This document shows positions 46,961-58,752 of a DNA stretch of 64,000 nt, piece by piece (within the stretch, counting starts at the first letter, position 1; every line of letters starts with the position of its first letter). This DNA is from Tenrec ecaudatus (taxonomy: Eukaryota; Chordata; Mammalia; Afrosoricida; Tenrecidae). The DNA lies in the NCBI RefSeq assembly GCF_050624435.1, contig NC_134539.1, positions 41,448,001 through 41,512,000 on the forward strand, read 5' to 3'. The notes under the pieces are model-generated. The model had not been told where the DNA came from. It searched no databases and worked only from the letters and a program-made list of their open reading frames with translations. Both the position numbers and the translations under genes were made by a program.

Positions 46961-49109
46961 CTTTTATCCTTTTTCCTTTAGCTTTCCTAGGGCATTTATC
47001 AAGTAATATCCCAAATAATACTAACAATGAATAGTAGTCTAAGTATATACATTCTGCCCATTGTCTCTCTGTAATTCTCACATACCATTTTTAGTGCTCG
47101 AAGATGATTTGTTTAAATAAGTAGCCAGGAAGTTTACAGTTAACAAACAGCCAACCTGTATTTGCCCGTTCATGTTAAGTAAATTTGCCGTCACTTCCAA
47201 ATGACTGAACCAAGCCCTTGCTGGTAGGTGCTGTCTAGCTGGTTCTGCCTCAGAATGACACCTTGTACTCCAGAACAAAACACTGCCTAGTTCTATGCCA
47301 TCCTCACAATTGTTATGTTTGAGGCAGTTCAAATTCATCCCTTCCCCTCCACTTGCTGCATGTGCAACATATGAATTACTGAGAAGGCTTCAAGCCTTTT
47401 CTTGACACTGCAGTAAATAACAGTATTCCCTGTCGGCAGACCAATTTACAAACACATAGGGACAGGGTTCGTTCACCCTGGGACAGCCTGTAAAAGTAGT
47501 CAAAAGTTGAATGTGGTTGATGATTAATAAGCGCATGTGCCCTTCTGAATGGAGAAAGAAACTACCTTAAATTCGATTGACCCGTTTCCTATGAAGGATG
47601 ACTATGAGCTCATAAAGCTTTACTTAAAACAGAGTCGTACTGTGAAATGTTTGTAGTATCTCATGCTGGAGACTCCCTCACCCACCCACCCCAAATCAGA
47701 CTTTTACGTAATACCATCCTCCCTTTGTATATATACCTAGACTTACTATCTTTTGTCTGTGCAAGAAAAGGGGTCAGTTACGGGGTTTAATTTTCTCATC
47801 TTTCAACTTTAATCACAGAAGAAAACTAAACCCCATACTAATTTAGGTATACAAATCTTTGCTAATACAAGGCAGAGATTACCTTGATAAAAAATAAAAT
47901 CTAATAGAAGAAAAGAAAAAAGATTTTTATTCTGAAATTGCTTCTAACCCAGCATAAGGGAAGCAGGTGTTAAAATATATCTTGATTACCTCTGCTTTTT
48001 GAGAGCAGAGAGAGCACGGGTAATTTACTTTTATAAATAATTCCAATACTTTAAGAAATATCTTCCACGTCCTCTCTCTCATAATTTCCATCAGGACTAA
48101 ATGGACCAAAAATGTGCTGTTCTCCATGGTTCATGTTCCTCTGTGGTATGTTGCTAATGAAAATTTTGCATGACAGAACGTGAACGCAGTAGAAAGAGAA
48201 AGAAGACAGGCGTGTACTCTCCACACATAGCTTCATCTATTATCTTATTTTAGTAACTCAACAGATTTGCAGTTATTCTCATTTTAGAGATGAGAAAACA
48301 CAGACTCGGAGATGTTCACATACCTCCTCAGCCAAGATGCAATCGGATCCGGATTTAATTTCAAGTTTCATCATCTTTCAACTACACAAGTATTTCTAAA
48401 GTGTTATTTAATAATGTAACCACTATTTTAAGGACATAAAAACTTTCACGCAAGATTTACTTAAATAGAGATGAGCATAAGCTTAGAAGTGAACTTGTGC
48501 CTTACAATTCTTAGAAAGCAACAAGAATGCTAGGTGCAGACAGTGGTGTGAGATGAAGTTGTTAAGGTCAGATTATGATATTGCCTGTTATGGAGCAGGC
48601 TCTTGGTTTCTAATGAGCTTGATAATACGAACCATGTCAGGATGCATCTTCCCCACCACTTTCCTCAACACGAACCACTGTGAAACCCTTCGTTGTGCAT
48701 GCTAAGGCCTTTGGCCGTCAACCACTGGGAACACACCAGGAACGTATAAAGAACATTGCTGTTCTTTTATTTCATGGCCCATTGCATTAAAACCCCCATT
48801 TCAGGGTAAAGAAATTATACAAGTATAAATGTGAGACCCAAAAGGACCATGCAAGTTGTGAGCCACCAGTAGGCATGAACTCATGTTAAAACTTGCCAAG
48901 TAAGAGTTTGATAATTTAAATATTGAGAAGATTGTATAGATCTCTGAAACGACATCCTGAGGCTGCCTTAGTGCTTTTCAAACTGCAGTTTGAGAAAGAC
49001 TGCACACCATCATGTGGAAGGTTTATTTTGTGAAAAGACCATTGACAAACAAGATTCCTTCCGGGGGCTTTTACTGGCGTTTGTCACCTATGCTCATCTG
49101 CCTGTGTAT
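46961..49109. other. Intergenic, mostly unrecognised
   Basis: Contains one RTE-like antisense fragment ('gttctatgccatcctcacaa', about 47262-47340). Otherwise I recognise nothing. Confidence 0.4.
47262..47340 (-). repeat. RTE LINE fragment, antisense
   Basis: 'ctgcctagttctatgccatc' and 'ctcacaattgttatgtttga' match the same region of the RTE tail as 11630-11670. Confidence 0.5.
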
Positions 49110-51345
49110 AGTAAAGCTACTCACCTTGAGAGATAGCCACCTCAAAATAATGCTGAGATCTGAGGGCCCAGCCCCAATCCCAACTCAGTGGACACCTGCC
49201 CCTCCCCCAAGAATTTATTTCAGAAGACAGCACTGAATCTGCAGCTCTGGGAGAGGGACAGGTCTGATCAGAGCACATGGGAGCAAATGAAGGCGGAGAA
49301 AAAGGGGAGCACATCCTGGCCCACCAAGCCTTGACAGACGATATTCCCTCTCAGAGCAGCCAATCCACAGAGAAGACCATATGGCCGGCCACACTATGAG
49401 ACACAACATCCCTCACTGACCCATAGTCCTACAGGGGACAACACTGGAGACACAGTGTGGGAATTGCGCCCGATATGATCCCACCACACCGAGGCAAAAC
49501 ACTAAGGGGGGCAACAGAACAGCAAGGGGAACAGCAACAAAGTCCCCAGAGAATACCAAAAGTAGACTAAGGTCAGGCCTTGGCACCCCAACAGACTTGA
49601 CTGGAAAACACACATAAAGGCCAGCAAACAGTCCTTGAACTAACTACATGCTTTATTTCATGTGTTTTGTTTTTTGTCATTGGCTTGGTGGTGGTGTTGC
49701 TTTGTTTTCTTTTGTTGTTTGGTTTTGCTCTAGTTTTTGTGCGTGTTATCTCTGCAGGTCTGTCTAAATAAGATAGGCTGGATGAACAATCCCGAGGAGA
49801 AAACAACGAGACCAACAGTTCCCGGGGACATGGGAGAGGAGTGGGGGGGCGGGGGGGGGGGAAGGTAGTGGTGTTAACAAACTCAGGGACAAGGGAACAA
49901 TAGATGATCCAAATCAATGGGAGGAGGGTGTAGGAGGCCTAGTAGGACATGACCAAGGGTAATGTAACCCAGAGGACTTACTGAAACCCAAATGAAGGCT
50001 GAGCATGATAGTGGGACAAGAGAAAAGTAAAAGGGAATAGAGGAAAGAGCTCGGAGGAAAAGGGTATTTATAGAGGTCTGAATAAAGGCATATACATATG
50101 TAAATGTGTTTATATATGAGGATGTGGAAGTAAATCTGTGTGCATGTATGTATAGATTTAGTATTAAGGTAGCGGACATTGGGCCTCCACTCAAGTACTC
50201 CCTCAATTCAAGAATACTTTGTTCTATTAGCATTTCATGATGCTCACCTTCCCAACAAAATGGGTGCATACGCAAATGTGAAGAAAGCTAATTGTTCCAG
50301 GCTATCAAAAGATATAGCATCTGGGGCCTTAAAGGCTTGAAGGTAAACAAGTGGCCATCTAGCTCAGAAGCAACAAAGCCCACATTGAAGAAGCACACCA
50401 GCCTGCATGATCATGAAGTGTCGAATGAATCAGTTATCAGGCATCAAAGAACAAAAATCATATCATTGTGTGTTCACCTCCCCGATACGATCACTGGAGA
50501 AACATGGGTGCATAATCAAATGTGGTGAAGAAAGCTGATGGTGCCCAGCTATCAAAAGATATAGTGTCTGGGGTCTTAAATTCTTGAAGGTCAACAAGTG
50601 ACCATCTAGCTCAGAAGCAACAAAGCCCACATGAAGAAGCACACCAGCCTGTGCAATCATGAGGCGTCAAAAGGATCAGTTATCAGGCATCATGAGAACA
50701 AAAAATCATATCGTGAATGAGGTGGAGTGCAGAGTGGGGACGCAAAGCACATCTGTAGGCAATTGGACTTCCCCTTATGGAAGGGTCACAGGGAGGAGAC
50801 AAGCCAGTCAGGGTACAGGGTAGCAATGATGAAACATACAACTTTCCTCTAGTTCCCAAATGCTTCCCCCACAACTATTATGATCCCAATTCTACCTTAC
50901 AAATCTGGCTAGACCAGAGGATGTACACTGGCACAGATAGGAACTGGAAACACAGGAATCCAGAACGGATAATCCCTTCAGGACCAGTAGTGAGAGTGGC
51001 GATACCGGGAGGATGGAAGGAGGGTATGGTGGAAAGGGGGAATCGATTACGAGAATCAACATGTTACCTCCTCCCCAGGGGACGGACAACAGAAAAATGG
51101 GTGAAGGGAGACGTCAGACAGTGCAAGATATGATAAAACAATAATTTATAAATTATCAAGGGTTCATGAGGGAGGGATGAGCTGTGAGGGGAAAAATGAG
51201 AAGCTCATGCCAGGGTTTTAAGTGGAGAGCAAATGTTTTGGGAATGATGAGGGCAACGATTGTGCAAATGTGCTTGACATGATGTATGTATGGATTGTGA
51301 AAAGAGTTGTATTAAACCCTAATAAAATGATTAAAAATAATGCTT
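49110..51345 (+). mobile_element. L1 3' UTR, sense, ~2.2 kb with internal tandem duplication
   Basis: It parallels the 3' UTR of the ORF2-linked copy from just after ORF2 ('gagagatagccacctcaaaa' region) to 'ccctaataaaatgattaaaa'. A ~240-bp unit is tandemly repeated (about 50226-50465 and 50466-50712), each with 'ccatctagctcagaagcaac'. A G-rich run (gggggggcggggggggggg) is near 49842. The internal open frames are not genes. Confidence 0.85.
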
Positions 51346-51474
51346 CTGGACTGTTCATTGAGGCTAACTACTTGGAGTTGCTCTTCTCATTTGGCTATAG
51401 TGTTGAGTTTTTCAAAGATTGAATGTAATATGAAATGTATTGCAACCTATTATATCCTTCCTTGTTCATTGTAC

Positions 51475-51650
51475 TGTTATCGACTCAATAATGACTCACA
51501 GTCACCCTACAGGATAGGGTAGAACTGCCCCTGTAGGTTTCTGAGACTAACTGTGGAAGTAGAAAGCCTCATCTCTTTTGAAGCTCAGGCAGTGGTTTCG
51601 AACTGCTGACCTTGTGATTAGCAGCCCAATGAGTAACCACACACCATCAC
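51475..51650 (-). repeat. AfroSINE-like SINE, antisense
   Basis: 'ttatcgactcaataatgact', 'ggtagaactgcccctgtagg' and 'tggtttcgaactgctgacct'. Confidence 0.8.
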
Positions 51651-52722
51651 TGCTCCTAATGTTTGTTCCTCTTTCTAAATATGAAATGCTGAAAAATATT
51701 AAACTATCCTCACTATCCTAATTGTATTTATCATGTCCAACAAGCTACTTTGTCACCCCAACTAAACTCTTTAAGCTTAGAGACTAGGTTTAGTCTCATA
51801 TCTTGACTACTTAGCGTCTAGCATTTAGTAATTGTTCAATCTATGCTCAGTTGCTCGATCAATGAATTCTAGCACAAACCACTTCAGATCTCATGTATAA
51901 TGCCTTAACCGGAAATACTGAAAAACTTAAAATTTACTTAAGACTTCTTTTTCTACCCTTTTTAAAAGTCTTGCCCTTCTCACAGTTTTTGCAAGATAAC
52001 AAATGATTATATAAATTATATTTCCCTTACACTTCCCAAAGAACTCAGCTACTTTAGTCCCATTATTTTTCCAGTGAGACAACTTAATCCTAGAATGGTT
52101 AAGGGACATCTTCAACTTACCTCTGCATGCGCCGTCCAATTCTTTTTCCACTTTTATGTTCCACCTGGCTACTCCCCTTACTGCTTTTGTGTCCATTACT
52201 CCGATTTCTTTGCCATTATTTAAACTTTTCATGCTACTTCATTTCTCCATTTGTTCTGTTCTCTGCTTAGAAATTCTTTATATCTTTTAAGTCTCAGATT
52301 TAATGAGATGTCTGTTGGATCCTTGTCCGTCCATCTCATATAGGTAGCGTGAATTATCGCCTCTTTTCTATTCCTTCAGAACTGCTAACTCTTAGGATGC
52401 TTAATGTATTCTGCTCTCAACTTCCTCCATCTATCTGTTCTCTCCCTTAGAGTAGGAGAGCAAGGACAGTGTCTAATACTCTTAAGTAACTGGCACAGTG
52501 CCTGACACAAGAGTCAACTAGTGTTTCTTAAATAGAAAGTGTGTCACTTGTTCAAAAACTTTTTAAGAGAAAGTAGATTTATGAGTTTAAAATGGAGAAT
52601 ATATCAGCCATTTGTACAAGAAATTAAGTGATTTTTGTCAGAAGTAAATGATCATATCTATAACTGAACTATAATACATTATTCTATGCAATCTACTTAC
52701 AAGCCAAAGCAACAGGTATGGA
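51651..52722. other. Intergenic, nothing recognised
   Basis: No gene or clear repeat seen. The 101-aa minus frame at 51927-52232 has no recognisable motif. Confidence 0.4.
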
Positions 52723-52738
52723 TGCCTGACTGCTTCTG

Positions 52739-53424
52739 TGTATCAAGCAAATAGAACTGTATTTGCTAGGTAGCCAGAGAGGGACAAAGGGGGGTTGTCT
52801 CCTTAGACGCCTGCATGGGGCCACAACAAAGGGGCTGCAGGGAAGCCAGGCACCCACTAGACACTGCTGGAAAAGTTAAAAGTGAGTATGCGCATTACTG
52901 GGACCACCAAGGTGCAGGTGAAACAACCTGGGTACACAACCGAGACACATGACATCACACAAATTGTCCTAAGCTCAGTCAATAAAGTCACCCAGCACTC
53001 TCAACCATGCCTCTCAGCCAGTGGGGATACAAGCCAGTGCCTCTTGTTTGGTGTGCTCTGCAAGCGGAGGGTGTGGCGATCTCGTGTGGGAGTGCATATG
53101 CCTGTATGCCCACCCAGGGCCCACTCAGGCGGGCTCTCTCTTGACCCCTGGGATTTGCAGGCTCCGAAAGCGTGGTTTGTGTACCTGTTCCTGTATTCTT
53201 TACACATTTTTTCACATTCAGTTGTGAACATGACAGGAACGGGAATGGTTCCCATGCAGCCTCGTATGCTTTACTGAAACAGTGTGTACTTTTCGAGACT
53301 ATAATACATGAAACATCCCTTCTTATAAAAGTAACTTGGATCACAAAAAGTGCTTCTGCCGCGTGAATTCTTTCAGCGTTGCAAAGCAAGAACCAACAAG
53401 AGATCCCAAACCAGAAACCTATCA
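52739..53424 (+). mobile_element. 5' LTR of class I endogenous retrovirus (start approximate)
   Basis: It ends 'ccagaaacctatca' directly before a primer-binding-like site. AATAAA at 52981 may be its polyadenylation signal. 53124-53424 has a second copy at 58467-58752, which fixes the 3' end. The 5' end (TG near 52723-52740) is uncertain. The long open frames in both strands (52882-53277, 52988-53503) are incidental. Confidence 0.7.
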
Positions 53425-53443
53425 TTTGGTGCCACACCACTTG
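53425..53443 (+). other. Primer-binding-site-like sequence
   Basis: TTTGGTGCCACACCACTTG immediately follows the LTR. TTTGGTGCC is the usual start of class I retroviral primer-binding sites. The distal half is mutated, so I do not assign the tRNA. Confidence 0.6.
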
Positions 53444-55514
53444 GATAAAAACCTGTGAACTCCACCTTTGAGGTAAGTCCGAACTCAGGACAAAATCTTC
53501 CAATCCTGGAACTGGGTATAAATCTCATTGCTTACTGCCTAACTCCTTCAGTGCAAACTCCTCCATTTTGAATTCCCCCTTTCCACCTCTCAACACCGGG
53601 GTGTAAACTCAGAAGCTCTGACGGAGAGGGATTGACATTTCTAAGTGTCAGACTTAAACTACAAGACTTTCAGCAGGAGGAAGATGAGAACTTCTCTCAG
53701 ACTCGTCTGCACACCCTACAGAATTCAATCCTGCCTTTTGCAGTTTATTGCCAGCGAACACTCACTCTACGGCAGTTCACCCAAGGACCACACACAGATG
53801 TCAGTAACATGTGCTCCGATGAGATTGGCCGCTGGATCCCTTGACCCTGACCACCTAGTGCGTGTCTGCCTTCCCACACTCCCACGTAATGCCCGCTTCC
53901 ATGTTTCCCTGTGCATCTGCCTCCTACCCTCCTATACGATTTCTGCCTCCACGTTTCACTTCCTCCGCTCCCTAAGCCTCCCTCCTGTGATGCCTTCAGA
54001 AGTCACTTACCCAAGCAGACCTCACACCCTGTTCCCGAAAGCCCTTTGGGCTTCTTTTGCTTTTCTAGCACATTTCACTCCTGTTGTTGCCTTCTTTGTA
54101 AACCCCCAAACTGCTGCTCGCCTGCACTGTTTACATCGGTTCGTCACTGCAGGATATCCGCACCCCACACTTTCCCCTTAATCTCCCTACTTCCCTGCCA
54201 TTTTTGGCAGGATAGCTGATTTTCTGCTGACCCGGCAAAGATGACGTTTCAATGTGGCACCTCTTGCTCCACCCCTTGGTCTAACTATGAGTTCCTGAGG
54301 GTGGAGACTTGCTGACTATCAGCCCCTGCCAACACCCCCCACCCCCCGCCCCCAGACCCCATCTTTTTCTGGTTTCCAGGGTTGGACTCCTGGTTCCCAC
54401 AGTATTGGTTTGCACTCCAGAAACCTGCCCATTCCGGTTTGTCTTCCAGTCCCTTTGCTTTTTTCCAGTTTATGCATCTGCGTCCTCACCACCCTCCCCC
54501 TGGTTTCCTGTTTGTTTCCCTAGTTCTTCCAAGCATCCTTCCCTCAGCTTACAGATAAGCCAGATAAACAGGAATTCCTTGTTTTCTTGACTTCAGCTAT
54601 GTTTTGGTTTGAGTGTTTGGTCTTTATTTTCCTGCTTGTTTGATTTTCCTTTTGCCAAGCTTTGGCTAAAGGGAATTAGGAAGTAGATTAGAGTCACAAA
54701 ACAATTGCTGATCCTGATGTTTCCAAGACCACTCAAGGAGCTTTTAAACACAACTGTGCCTCCAGCCTCCACAATGGGTGGGCCCAAACACTAGGCCATT
54801 TAAATCCCTACAATTCCACTAGGCCATTGAGTACCCAACCCAGGATTCTAATTTCCCTAGAGTTGACTGCATTCAGACTGAGGCCTTCCACAGGTCCCCC
54901 ACCACCTTCGGAGGTCCTGAAGTGCCACCCTTAGCCAGTGCTCCCTGAATGCCTGGCCACCTTCTAGCGAAAATCAGGGCCTAGACAGCTGGCTAAAGCT
55001 GGGTCCTGACACTGTCAAGGTGGAGGTGTCTGTCTAAGGCACCCAGCTGGAACCATTGGTTCAGGACCAGGACGCCGGGCACTGTAACCATTTGTGTTTT
55101 CTCGATGGCAGAGCCGGAGTCTGCTTCTCGGGCAATGCCTCTATCCTGTATCCTGTCTTGGTCTAGATTTGACCCACAGACACTAAAGAGGAGAAACTAA
55201 CGTCCTGCAACTCCTTCTGGCCCCAGTGCATTCTAGGTGATGGGAAGCCTGGCCAAAGCACAGCACCCTCTCCCTCCCTACTCTAATTCAGCTAGAGCTC
55301 TTCTGCAATCGGATGGGGAGTGGGTGGAAGTCCCTTATACTCAGGCACTTTTCCTCTTGGGAAATAGTAAAGACTGTTCCAGACGTACCAAAGACCACAG
55401 ATGCTTAACTATTGCCAACGCTAGGGACAATAGGGACAGAGAGCAAGGCTCAGACTCAAAGAAGGAAAAGGAGAGATGCTAGGCATGCCGGGTATTGGCC
55501 ACCGTCGGTAATCA
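53444..55514 (+). pseudogene. Leader and gag region of class I ERV, heavily broken
   Basis: It lies between the LTR and the zinc-knuckle remnant. A splice-donor-like ggtaagtcc is at about 53471. No long gag frame survives, and the short open frames (for example 53645-54181) show no domain I know. A charged stretch at 55330-55480 (many R, D, E and K codons) fits the end of capsid before the nucleocapsid. Confidence 0.5.
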
Positions 55515-55660
55515 GTGCCAAAGTACCATGTGTGTCGGCATTTGGGCCACTGGGCAAAGGATTGCCCTAACAGACATAGGCCTACACGAGGGCCATGCCA
55601 TTGCTGTAAACAAACTGGCCACTGGCAGCGCTCTGTCCTATGGGGAAGACCCAAGAGGAG
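55515..55660 (+). pseudogene. Retroviral nucleocapsid with two degenerate zinc knuckles
   Basis: One frame reads YHVCRHLGHWAKDC and CHCCKQTGHWQRSV. Both fit C-x2-C-x4-H-x4-C, but the first Cys is Tyr in knuckle 1 and the last Cys is Val in knuckle 2, so neither can bind zinc normally. Confidence 0.75.
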
Positions 55661-55740
55661 AGTGGTCTACCCGCGAGTCTGCAACTGTTTTCTGGACTGA
55701 AGCAGTCCAGCCCAGCAGCAAAAGATTGCTGTTACTGGTC

Positions 55741-55830
55741 TGGAACCGTGGTTGTGCATGGATGTGGCAGGTAGATCAGTACATTTTTCCTCCTTGGTGC
55801 TATTTACTCCCTCCCATCCTCCTTCCTCAG
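55741..55830 (+). pseudogene. Retroviral protease remnant lacking the catalytic DT
   Basis: After a short gap a frame reads FLLGAIYSL, in line with the class I protease active-site block. The two residues that would include the catalytic Asp are missing (a 6-nt deletion). A weak match, but it is in the expected place. Confidence 0.4.
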
Positions 55831-56192
55831 ACTGCAACAGTAGCTTGACACTATAGCTCCTGTCTCCACTGTGCCTGGAGACCACATTCCTCACAGCAAG
55901 TAGAGAGACTTAACCAACACTTAAAACTAACCCTCAGGAGACTCAGGTAAACGGGAAAGTTGCACTGCCAGTAGCTCTCTCAGAGCTCAGAATTGCCCCA
56001 CAGCACTTGCGTGTTCAAGCCCTGATGCAGTTTGGGTTGGGTGACCTTTTTTTGTAACAGCCAGCGATCAATTTTGAGGTCTCCCTAATACAGCAATATG
56101 CCACAAGAGTAGCCCAGTGTCAGGAGGCATCCCATTAACATGGGCTTATCCAAGCCCCAAAGGAGGAAAATCTACCTCTCTTGTGCCTCTCT

Positions 56193-56345
56193 GGAGACCT
56201 ACTTCTTATAAAACCCTGGAAGAATGAGGCCCCTGATTTCTAGCTCCAGCCAGTCTGGAAGGTCCCTTCCTAGTAATTCGCTCCACCCCCACTGCCATTC
56301 AAGTTCCAAGATGGGAGGAGTCGAGATGGTGTCCTGGTAGAATCA
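56193..56345 (+). pseudogene. Class I integrase C-terminus remnant
   Basis: GDLLLIKPWKNEAPDF, then stop, then LQPVWKVP, then a frameshift with 'ctccacccccactgccattc'. This matches the C-terminal SH3-like block of gammaretroviral integrases (W-K..., LQP-W-K-GP). Since the protease scrap is only ~400 bp upstream, RT, RNaseH and most of IN are deleted. Confidence 0.65.
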
Positions 56346-56399
56346 CCCACCCAGTGTCCTCCACATAATGGGAGTGTGAGTGCAGACACCACACATCAG

Positions 56400-57465
56400 A
56401 CCTTAAGGGCAATGGAACCACATGGAGCAACGCATGAACAGATAGGGCTCCAATCAGAGCCCAAATTGACCCCTCACCCTAGAAATATTTGCTGCAGAGG
56501 ACAACACTATGCCTATAGTTGGTGAGAGGGGCTAGTCTTCCATGCCCACACAGAAGCAAAACGAGGAAAAAGAGCGAAGGATTAGACCCTATACTGGCAC
56601 ACCAAACCCCGAGGATGACAGCCCTGAATGGAGCTGCTAAGGCACAGAGAGGGCTGTAGGGGGGACCACAGCTCTAACCATGATGTCCCCTTGCTGGAGC
56701 ATACTGAGACAGAGGACAATACTGGGGACACATGGCAGGGAGTGAGTCCTTTTTGACCGCCCCCACAGTGGTGTAAATCAAGAAGGGAACATAACAGATC
56801 AGCAGTGGGAGCAAAGACAAGCCACAAACCCCCTGAGGGGCTCCCAAAATAGACTTCAGGCTAGGAGGGCAGTTTTCAGAACCCCCCAGGAACGGTGGAG
56901 AGATAGTCATAAACATCAGTGGACAGACCTGGAATTATGTATTTTCATTTTTGGTTTTTGGTTTTGCTAGTTATTTTTCTCTTTATTCAATCTTTTGTTT
57001 TCTTTTTGTGCACTATTACTGTTGTTTTTCCTACCAATATAAGATAGACATGGGAAACAAGTCTGAGGAGAAAGCAAGGGAACCAGAAGGTTCCAGAAGG
57101 ACCTGGGGCGGTTCAGGAGGTTGGGGGGTGGGGGGAACGGGGGTGAATGAGCAGTGAGCAGAGAACACCACAGACAGGGGAACAACTAGGGAATTAAACG
57201 CAACAACAAGGCAGACAGATTTAGCTGACAGGAATTTCTAAGAGGAAGAAGAAGGGCAAGTATGGTGGGGCAAGAAGAAGGTAGAAGGATCAGGGAGTGG
57301 GGAGCAAGGAGGAAGGAGAAAATGAGCTGATGTCAGGGGCTTAGGTGGAGAGCAAATGTTTTGAGAATGATGAGGGGAATGAATGTACAAATGTGCTTTA
57401 CACAATTGATATATGTGTAGATTGTGAAAAGGGTTGTATGAGCCCCTAATAAAACGATTAAAAAA
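56400..57465 (+). mobile_element. L1 3'-UTR subfamily copy inside the ERV
   Basis: 'gacagaggacaatactgggg' and neighbours parallel 49430-49460. It ends 'gagcccctaataaaacgatt' plus A10. It lacks about 1 kb of the middle of the 3' UTR seen in the copy at 49110, so it is either a different subfamily or internally deleted. Confidence 0.7.
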
Positions 57466-57486
57466 AAAACCACCAGTAATCCTTAT

Positions 57487-58466
57487 ATTCAAAAACAAGG
57501 GGGGGGGGAAGGTAAAAGGAAACAGAGGAAAGATCTAGGAAGCAAAGCTATGGATAGAGGTATAAACATAGGTGTACACTTATGTAAATATATTAATTCT
57601 CAGAAATAGAGGTATTGGCCTATGTACATATATTTATAGGACAATACATTGAAGTGGATAGACTTTGGGCCTCTGCTTAAGCCCTCCCTCAATGCAAGAA
57701 CACTTTGTTCTAACAACCTGGCCTGTGACGCTCATCCTTCTGACACAATCGCTGAAGACAACATAGTTGCATAAGAAAATTATGGTGTCTGGCTATCAAA
57801 AGATATAGCGTCTGGGGTCATAAAGGCTTGAAGTTAAAGGCAGTCATCTATCAGAGAAGCCACAAGTCCATATGGAAGAAGCACACCAGCCTTGTGCAAT
57901 CATGAGTTGTCGATGTAATCAGGTAGCAGGCACCAGAAGACCCAAAACAACCACCAAAAAGACATTGTTGAGAATGAGGAGGGTTGGAGCAGAGACCCAA
58001 AACCCATCTGTAGACAATAGGACATCCACTCACAGAAGGATCACAAGGAAGGGCTGAGTCAACTAGGGTGCATATAGTACTAATAAACACAATATTCCTC
58101 TGGTTCTTTCAGGCTTTGTCCCCTGCCATTATCATGACCCTAGTTCTGCCTTTCCGTTCTGGCTAGACCAGAACATATACACTAGTACAGATAAGAGCTC
58201 ATGACACACAAGATCCAAGTCAGATTAACCCCTCAGGACAGAAATGGGAGTAGTGAGACCAGGAGGGTAGGGGAAGGTGGGAGGTGGAGATGAGGAAGTA
58301 GGAACCAATCACAATGATCAATGCATACCCCCCACCCCCAGAGGAATGAAACAGCGGTTTGTGTGAAATATGAAAACAATAATAATTCATTATTTATCAA
58401 GGGGTCACAGGTTGGGAGGGTGGGAAGGGAAAAAAGAGGAGCTGACATCAAGGGCTCAAATAGAAA
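57487..58466 (+). mobile_element. Second L1 3'-UTR piece, sense, tail missing
   Basis: It starts at a G run, follows the order of 50020-51230 ('atcaaaagatatagcgtctg', 'ggctagaccagaacatatac'), and stops at 'ggctcaaatagaaag', where LTR sequence begins. The LINE tail is absent, so a deletion joined it to the LTR. Confidence 0.75.
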
Positions 58467-58752
58467 GGGCCGCTCTCTTGGCCCCTGGGATTCCTGGCTC
58501 CAAAAGCATGGCTCTGTGCTCCTGTCCCTGTATTCTTGCCATGTGGTTTTCACATTCCATCACGAACTCCTGCATGGTTCCCGGGACAGCACTGTGTGCC
58601 TTCCTGAAACTGTGTCTAATTTTTGAGGCTGTAAAACCTGAATCTTCCCTTCTCCTTATGAAAGTCACTTAGATTACAAACTGCTTCTGCCATGTCAATT
58701 CTCTCAGTGTGGTGGGGCAAGAACAGAGGAATCCCAACCCAGAAACCTAACA
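58467..58752 (+). mobile_element. Partial 3' LTR of the class I ERV
   Basis: 'ctcttggcccctgggattcc' to 'ccagaaacctaaca' parallels 53124-53424. The 5' part of the LTR is lost. It is clearly diverged from the 5' LTR, so the provirus is old. Confidence 0.75.

Noticed and set aside
52988..53503. 171-aa minus frame and 131-aa plus frame in the same place
   Set aside because: Both overlap the LTR and leader of the class I ERV. Opposed open frames in an LTR are not evidence of a gene.
53645..54181. 178-aa plus frame
   Set aside because: It lies in the ERV leader/gag debris. There is no recognisable retroviral or cellular domain, and a Pro/Ser/Cys-rich composition is typical of CT-rich DNA.
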